Shown: positions 58,075 through 64,000 of the stretch, piece by piece | How positions within the stretch are numbered: position 1 is the stretch's first letter | Layout: each line of letters starts with the position of its first letter | Assembly: GCF_963678635.1 (NCBI RefSeq) | Contig: NC_087067.1 | Location: 46,984,001 to 47,048,000, forward strand | Source of the DNA: Symsagittifera roscoffensis | Lineage: Eukaryota; Xenacoelomorpha; Acoela; Convolutidae | DNA length: 64,000 nucleotides | Reading direction: 5' to 3' | Made by a program: the position numbers and the translations under genes | The notes under the pieces: model-generated | Databases searched by the model: none | What the model saw: the letters and a program-made list of their open reading frames with translations, nothing else | What the model was told of the DNA's origin: nothing

Positions 58075-58458
58075 ACAAGATCAAGTTAAATTAATTAGCG
58101 CTGCCTACTCGATTCCGTTAGAATCAAAATGTTTCTTAGATTTCTTAATGACAATACAGGTAACTCAGCTAAATTTACACACAGGGCCTACTCAGTATTG
58201 ATATAATGCTAACTCAACCCCGTTGTATGGTATACCAGTATCACAAAATTTTCACAAGATAAAATCAATACACAAAACACAATTGATAATCAGATAAGAA
58301 TATCCTACAGGTGACAGCGACCTTTCGTCAGTATCAATTTACGTCACATTCTTGTCAAGTCACTGTTTTGTTAAAATCAAACAATCTTTGGTAAAAAGCA
58401 GTGATGATTCAGAAACAGATCAAGAAAACGAATTAAATAAAAAGACTTCACTCAATCG

Positions 58459-58790
58459 GAACGATCCGAAAGAACGAAGCCCAGGACACAGTCCTCTCAA
58501 GTGAAAGTGTATCTGCCTAATACACCCATCGAGGTCTTCTTTTAGGTGTCCTGCGATCGCCCGAGCTGTCCTACTAAGTAGCTCAAGGCAACCTCTGATC
58601 GAAAAATTTCTAAAGTCTATGAAAAAGCTCCCCCACACCCGGAACGCTCCAAGTGCACGAGAGCAGGGAACAACTTTTCTTCTCAAGTGAGTGTGTATCT
58701 GCCTAATACACTCACCAAGGTCTTCTTCTATGTGTTCCCGAATTGCCCGAGCTTTCCTATTAGGTGGCTCAAGGCAACCACACAACCAAA
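58459..58790 (-). repeat. Two tandem structured leader units in copy C
   Basis: Units of about 175-180 bp (58459-58635 and 58636-58790). Both hold the perfect hairpin GTGTAT-CTGCCTA-ATACAC and the block CCCGAGCT ... CTCAAGGCAAC, whose GAGC / GCTC ends can pair. The latter block also occurs once in the leader of copy B (about 37575-37615). This points to a conserved leader RNA structure, perhaps for packaging or dimer formation. Confidence 0.65.
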
Positions 58791-58989
58791 ATCACAAACA
58801 AAAAAAAATTTGGTTCGGGTACTTCTGATACACCCGATCTAGAATCCAAAGTTTATCACGAATTTCCGGGTCAAATGGGCTCCTATGATCCTAATATGTA
58901 CGTCCGTTGTTAGTTGACCTTTTATCCCAACCTTAAATGGATATTTTCCGTTTCTCAAATTGCCCCAGAAGGTTTCCCTAAGTTTCCAC

Positions 58990-61080
58990 TAAGGACGGTT
59001 GCTAAGAGGTTTAAGTCACTCCGGAGGGTTACTTCGGAGGGTTGTTAAGACACTTAGCCTACTCCGGAGGGTTACTTCGGAGGGTACCTTAGTCATCCAA
59101 GAGACTTCGGAGGGTCCCCCTTAACTCACTAAGGAGGGTCAACAAGAGGCTTAATATGCTCCGGAGGGTTACTTCGGAGGGTTCTTCCAAAATTTTCAAA
59201 TTTTTGAAAAGGGCCTTCAAATAGCTGAAGAATGCATCAAAACAAGCTAAATTCTCTATGGGGGGTTGTTTTAACTTCTTCGGAGGGTCTCGTGGAAATT
59301 TTCCACTAAGGAGGGTTGCTAAGGGGCTTAAGTCACTCCGGAGGGTTACTTCGGAGGGTTCCCCAAAAATCAGGAAAAGCGTTATTTTACCGCAATAAAG
59401 CCTCCGAATGCGGTGTAACTTACTTAAAACTAGGTTGGCTGACACGGTCAGCCTTCCCAGTAGGATGAAAAGGTGTTTTTATAAAATTTTCTGCCGCTCG
59501 GAGGGTTACCTATAATTTGGACCCTCCGAACCAACAAATTCTAAAAAAATTTTCTTATCCGAGATTATCAACCCAAAAACGGTTGCGGTCCAAAAAATTG
59601 GTCCAAAACGTCGACTTATGGTACCAAAATTATCCCAATCGGTTGGCTAGTCTTTGAGAAATCGCCAAAAACCTGTTTGTCCAAATGGCCTTTTTTCACC
59701 ACCTATATAGGTTCTGAAAGACTTTTTCCGCAATTCCTATTGAAAGTGCCTAAAAATAAATGAAAAGAGCGTAGTATCCCTGTACAGCACTGGAACAATG
59801 CAAAAAACCGGACAAAAATTGGTTTGGAGACAAAAACTTGGCCAATAACTATCAAATTTGGACCCTCCGATTCCTTCCTTTTCCAATCCTTAAGTCGTTA
59901 GCTCTATCCACGGAGCTAATCGGAGGGTTACTCAAAAATTTTTCTTCTGGCAACCGAGCACGTTATGCTAGCACGCTCCTAACACAAGAAATTTTATTGC
60001 TCTAAGTCTAAAAACTCAAAAACTCGATCCCCAAAACAGATTGACGAAATTCAGAAAATTATCAAAATTTTGATCGAAAAATTTTCGTTTTTTCTTACTT
60101 CTACTGAGTGCTTTCTCACGCGGTTTCTTTAGTCAGGGGATCAAACTACGTAGCTACTCCCTATATAAAAGCTTTTTGCTGTTCGGAAAAGCTCGGATAT
60201 CCAAAAATTTGGGGGTCTATAGTTTGGTCGAAAATCGGTAATTTTCGACAAAATTTGGGTGTTTCTTGGGTCTAAATAGGAGATAGGTAATATATAATAA
60301 GGATAATAACCTATAAGTAGTCATTAATGAATTTTACTATACCCTCCTTTGCACCAAAATACCCGAATTAAGACCCTTAACTCGGAAATTTGTGATCGAC
60401 GGAGGGTACAATCGGACCGCGCCAATCGTTCCCCCCGCCACTTAAGTTTTAATGAAATAGTACCCGAACGATACTAAAATTGTTTCAACGATACCCAACA
60501 GTCAATTTGGATGTTGTCCCTGATGTCCCTGTTGAGTGTGGAACACGTCGGTCAGCTTGCCACTCTACCCTCCGGTCACCGGCAAAATCACCATTAACGT
60601 GCTTAAATACTCAAATTACACTCAAGGGAGGGTACCCAACCCTTCACCGAAACACACAATCTTTCTATCAGAAATGATATAAATCAATCTGAAACAACAA
60701 CAAACAGGAAGGTCAGATCACATCTCGTCCGGAAATAACATATTAACTGTTATTTTATGTTTTTTTACTGTTTTTGGTCTTTTTTGGATTTTTTACTTTT
60801 TTTTGTACATTTTTATTTTCAAGTAAATTTGTTTTTGGCTTTTTCTTGGTTATACACTATTTTTGTTTGGTTTTACGCTTTCTCTTTAATTGTTTTTGGT
60901 CCAAGATCTTGGGACAAGCGGGCTCATGACTTCCCACCTAACCCTCCGGTCCCCGGAATTTTCGGTGTTAACTCAGTTAAAAACCTAAATAGTACTAGGC
61001 GGAGGGTACGCACCTTCCCCATAGTACAATAAAGGTCATTAAGGCCTCTAACTCGGGAATACGCCCGTAGCGGAGGGTTC
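58990..61080. repeat. Dispersed CGGAGGGT / ACCCTCCG array in leader C
   Basis: Roughly twenty copies of GGAGGGT or its complement. The densest part (59016-59360) has pairs spaced 15 bases apart, CCGGAGGGTTACTTCGGAGG. A stretch of about 55 bases at 58992-59042 is repeated at 59305-59360. Opposite orientations would allow several stems in the RNA. Confidence 0.7.
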
Positions 61081-61126
61081 GTCGCTGAAACGTTTGCTGA
61101 TCATGATGGTCTCATGCCTTTATCAG

Positions 61127-61144
61127 GCCCACCCAGGAGCGCCA
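61127..61144 (-). promoter_or_regulatory. Primer binding site, tRNA-Asn type (copy C)
   Basis: Sense strand TGGCGCTCCTGGGTGGGC, complementary to a tRNA 3' end reading GCCCACCCAGGAGCG-CCA. From memory, animal tRNA-Asn ends GAGCCCACCC-AGG..CG, so tRNA-Asn is the best candidate. It lies 12 bases inside the LTR edge, a rather large gap. Confidence 0.6.
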
Positions 61145-61156
61145 TAAAAACGTCTA

Positions 61157-61963
61157 TGTAACATTCGCCCAAATACTAAACAGCGACGGAAGGTAGAAAA
61201 AGTACCATTTAACGACTGCCAGGCGTCAGTTACCTTAATTATACTCGTTTTTCACCGTCTCGACCTTGCCAGTTGATTTTCTGGTCTGTTTAGGGCTAAA
61301 AAAAAGTTTCTAATTTTAAGCCATCAGTCAAACGACTTTTGATCAGCTTTCGTTTACATGCGTTTACACAACCACATAGCTGAGTCTTGGATCCTCAGAC
61401 CACGTGATTGCTATTAAAAACACGGCTCGAATACCCTATTTTAATATGTTTTTGGTGACAATTCTATATTAAATCCATTGAAGATGCATTGACCCTTTCC
61501 TCTTCCTAGCTACTCATATTCTAAAATATCAAGTAAAACCGGTGTCAATTCAAAGGTCTATGGCATTAGAGTAGCTAAAAAGTTAAGTTACTACAGTCTT
61601 TCACCATATGTCAGTCTCTGGGGGACCAAGCCGCCGCCGAAGCCTCCTTTCCCACTATCTTCTTCCTCTAAGGGTCTTATCGTGCGTGATTTTCACGATA
61701 AGAGGCTTCGTTTTTCCGTGTTCTCGTGCGACTGTTTTCTACTAGATTTGCTGTTGTTCTGTTTTTCTCATTTTTCTCGGTCAAAACTTTCGCCGTTTTT
61801 CGTATTTCTGAGAAATATCCACTTTACGATCGAAATTTTGAAAATAGAAAATTTCAGAATATTTTGACACTCCTTTCAAGCACTTTTTTGCTGTTAAGGC
61901 CTTTTCTCTCTAATTCGTGCTTCGTCGGAAGGTTGCGCTGTGCCAATCTGGCAGAATGGCAAA
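61157..61963 (-). repeat. 5' LTR of copy C (807 bp)
   Basis: Pairs with 38376-39254 over its length; ends in TGTAACATTC at the left on the + strand. Outer edge followed by TCTCT. The hairpin region is at about 61472-61490. Confidence 0.88.
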
Positions 61964-61968
61964 TCTCT
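61964..61968. repeat. Target site duplication of copy C, right
   Basis: TCTCT, matching 38371-38375. Confidence 0.75.
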
Positions 61969-62860
61969 TATAGGTTCCGCCTAACTTTTTTTGCAATTCT
62001 TATCTTCTCTACCTAAAAATTATTGATCCGAACTCAGAATGCCTATGCTCTTCTAGTTCAAAACAAAAGACCCGATCTGAAACGTTCCAGTTGAAAAAAC
62101 TTGCCAACAACAATGCTATTTGAACCCTTCCGGTTTGATGAATCCACTAAATCAAACGCGTTAAAATCAATTTTACTGTAACCCGGAAGGTTATCGGCAA
62201 ACGGGTTTTAAAACCTGTCGATTCACAAGCAAACGTTGTCCGAACAGCAATTTTTACTGTCCTAACTCAAAAACATCAAAAAATTTCTTATTTTGTAGCG
62301 TTTCGGTTGTTCAAAATTCAAGAAAATTCGGTTTTTGGTACCCAATTAGTTCCAACCACTTCTGAATTTAACTCAACCGGTTCTACTTGTTATACTAGTA
62401 CAGTTACGATGTAATTTTGTTAAAAAGTAATTCTACTTATGCATGAATGCCAGTCGCTGATAAAAATAACCCTTGGTAAAAAAATTGTGATTGTTTTGTC
62501 TAGTTATCAATATCAACAAATATGTATTTTTGTAATAACCAAGATCAAAAACAGCTAAACGAAAAAGAAGAAAACAATCCCACGCATACTTTTTTACCTT
62601 TCGTATTCAGCAATTACTGTTTGTGATTTTGGCCAAAAATTTAGATGGAAATGCAATTTGAAAATATTATGCGGGTCAAATCAGTTACTCATGCAGAGCA
62701 CTTTTATTCTCGATTTTTATACTGTGTGCTTTAAGTTTTCTGTCTGCGAGAAAAAAGTTTGTAAATTTATAAGCGGTTTATCAGTAAACTGAAAATATTC
62801 AATATATATTTATAAGATTTAAAACATTTTCGAGTTTTGAGACCAAATAAATTGAAAAAA
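61969..62860. other. Flank of copy C, probably the rest of copy B's leader, then unassigned DNA
   Basis: No gene seen. The first 250 bases hold ACCCTTCCGG and its inverse CCGGAAGGTT, words also found in B's leader left of copy C, which fits a continuation of B. No B LTR or primer binding site could be recognised. AT-rich beyond about 62300. Confidence 0.4.
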
Positions 62861-63764
62861 AAAACAAGACTGCTCGTATATCAGGGCAAAGCCCTGAATG
62901 TTCCGACTGTCCCTTGATTTATATCGAATAGTTTTTTGGGAAAAGAAAATAATGAAAACCTATGCATTTCGGACAAAAATCAATGTATAAAATTTTGAGT
63001 CCTACGAAATTAATATCACCAATTAGCTAGCCTCATTATGAGTGAAATCTTCAAAGCGCGCATAATTTAGTCCAGAACATACCAAACTTGGCAATTTTCA
63101 AACCCCGGATCTAAAGAAAAAAAAATAAACGGAGGTGAAATATCTTTATACACTTGAACTCAGGAAGTCAACATCTCAGGAGGAATAAAAAAATTTTGTT
63201 GAAAATAATTATTTCACTCGGTGAAAACTGACCAAAAAACCACCCTGATCATAAATATTCCGTTTTCTTCAAAAGCCAGAACAAAAATATTTAAAATCAA
63301 GCTGATTTGTGAGATTTTTTTTCGGCTTGACTATATGACCAAACTAATTTGACGAAATTGCAGAAAGACATCATAATTTAGAAATATAGTCTTACGGGTC
63401 AAATGAATCTAAAATCTCAAACAATACAACTTTCCGGCATTTTTTTTTGTCATTATCTAAAGAACTCTAATTAGCATTTTGCACCATGCTAATATCCGCA
63501 TGCTAAACGGCAGGCATCATAGTAAACCGGTTTCCTAATATTTCAAATTTGATATATTACTGGGAGCGAAATTTATCACTGTGTACTTTATATGGCGGTT
63601 GGGTGGATGATTTTCACAAAAAATCTCAAACTAGAAAAAAATATTCATTTTTATTTTTTTTACATTTAATTTTTTCATGTTATTACTGCTCCATAGACCT
63701 TAAAAGACAGTCGGAACATTCAGGGTTTTGCTCTGATACGAGCGAGCAGTCTATTTTGTTTTAA
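62861..63764. mobile_element. Small non-coding element with inverted ends (MITE or foldback type)
   Basis: Left end 62861-62911 and right end 63706-63764 are inverted repeats sharing GACTGCTCG, a GCAAA.CCCTGAATG block and TTCCGACTGTC, with small differences. The 0.8 kb between them is AT-rich and has no convincing gene. Inside the left end is a small palindrome TCAGGGC-AAA-GCCCTGA. Flanks are A/T runs, so a target duplication cannot be read. A plain DNA transposon derivative is the likeliest reading. Confidence 0.6.
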
Positions 63765-64000
63765 AAAAGCTAGCGTTTTCAATGCCATGGTGGAATCTTT
63801 TAATCTTTTTAATACATGACCCGACATATAATTGCAATTTTTTTTAAATTGGAGCAAGTTTAATAATTGAAAAAGCACTTCCCTAAGAACTGGTAGCATT
63901 TGGTTTTTGCTACAAATGGTTTATATTTGTGGTTTCTATGGAACCATATATTAAGCCTTATATTAAGAATAGAACAACTGTCGTTCTCAAAGTTTAGAAA
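63765..64000. other. AT-rich end of window, nothing recognised
   Basis: No gene, repeat end or LTR edge seen in the last 236 bases. Confidence 0.6.

Larger units (their letters stand above)
58075..61126 (-). other. 5' leader of copy C, about 3 kb
   Basis: No gene recognised. It holds a duplicated structured block (58459-58790), an array of CGGAGGGT words in both orientations (58990-61080), a T-rich stretch (60740-60890) and the primer binding site at its end. Unusually long for a leader; introns are possible but I could not define them. Confidence 0.65.
38376..61963 (-). mobile_element. Copy C: giant Ty3/gypsy-type element with both LTRs, 23.6 kb
   Basis: Bounded by LTRs (38376-39254 and 61157-61963) and by the duplication TCTCT. 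It has a primer binding site at the 5' LTR and the primer motif at the 3' LTR, so the ends are complete. The genes are in the same order as in A but with roughly ten breaks, so it is a fossil. The LTRs differ at about 5-6% of aligned positions by eye plus one stretch of about 60-70 bases present in only one of them, which points to a middle age: younger than B, which it interrupts, and probably older than A. Confidence 0.9.

Noticed and set aside
59089-59445. Small open frames in the leader of copy C
   Set aside because: They follow the CGGAGGGT repeats, have odd composition and no counterpart in copy B.
60480-61032. Small host genes in the T-rich part of leader C
   Set aside because: The frames are short, low in complexity and lie inside the bounds of copy C; no splice structure or known motif was seen.
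58990-61080. CRISPR-like or satellite array
   Set aside because: The CGGAGGGT words are short, irregularly spaced after the first part and in both orientations; there are no spacer-repeat units.
61127-61144. Possible tRNA-Asn gene fragment
   Set aside because: Only the last 18 bases including CCA are present, exactly where a primer binding site should be; genomic tRNA genes in animals do not encode CCA.
62300-64000. 5' LTR of copy B in the right end of the window
   Set aside because: No TGTAACA edge with a neighbouring primer binding site and no match to the 17988-18639 sequence could be seen; it may lie beyond the window.

Overview
The window is almost entirely LTR retrotransposon. It holds three copies of one unusually large Ty3/gypsy-type family, one on the + strand and two on the - strand. 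I recognise no host gene. The host is probably a nematode. The evidence is a conserved short 3' splice site of the nematode type (T-rich run then CAG or TAG, no long upstream pyrimidine tract), AT-rich non-coding DNA and the general character of the element. This is an inference, and I cannot name a species.

Layout. Copy A (+, 1-17987) lacks its 5' LTR, leader and gag start, which lie before the window. From there to its 3' LTR it looks whole: a gag-pol frame of more than 2400 codons, ORF2 (1408 codons), ORF3 (about 1547 codons), a 3' untranslated stretch and a 917-bp LTR (TGTGCC...GTTACA). Copy B (-, from before 18639 to 38375, probably resuming at 61964) is an old, heavily broken fossil. 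Copy C (-, 38376-61963, 23.6 kb) sits inside B's 5' leader. It has two LTRs, a 5-bp target duplication TCTCT, a tRNA-Asn-type primer binding site and a polypurine-side motif, but its genes carry roughly ten breaks. Its two LTRs differ at about 5-6% of positions by eye, so it is not recent but is younger than B. From about 62000 to the end there is AT-rich DNA plus a 0.9-kb element with inverted ends.

How the parts work together. Gag-pol supplies the usual gag with two zinc knuckles, protease, reverse transcriptase, RNase H and integrase. It then ends in a domain I read as a TARG1/OARD1-type macro (ADP-ribose-binding) domain, kept in all three copies. ORF2 has an N-terminal helical part, a coiled coil, a complete SGNH/GDSL hydrolase motif set and a second SGNH-like domain. 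ORF3 matches nothing I know but is conserved among the copies. A 3' splice site lies between pol and ORF2 in all three copies, which suggests that ORF2/ORF3 are made from a spliced RNA. The plus-strand primer motif beside the 3' LTR recurs inside pol, which may matter for copying so long a genome. The combination of macro domain, SGNH hydrolase and orphan ORF3 on a roughly 23-kb Ty3-type element is the main point of interest.
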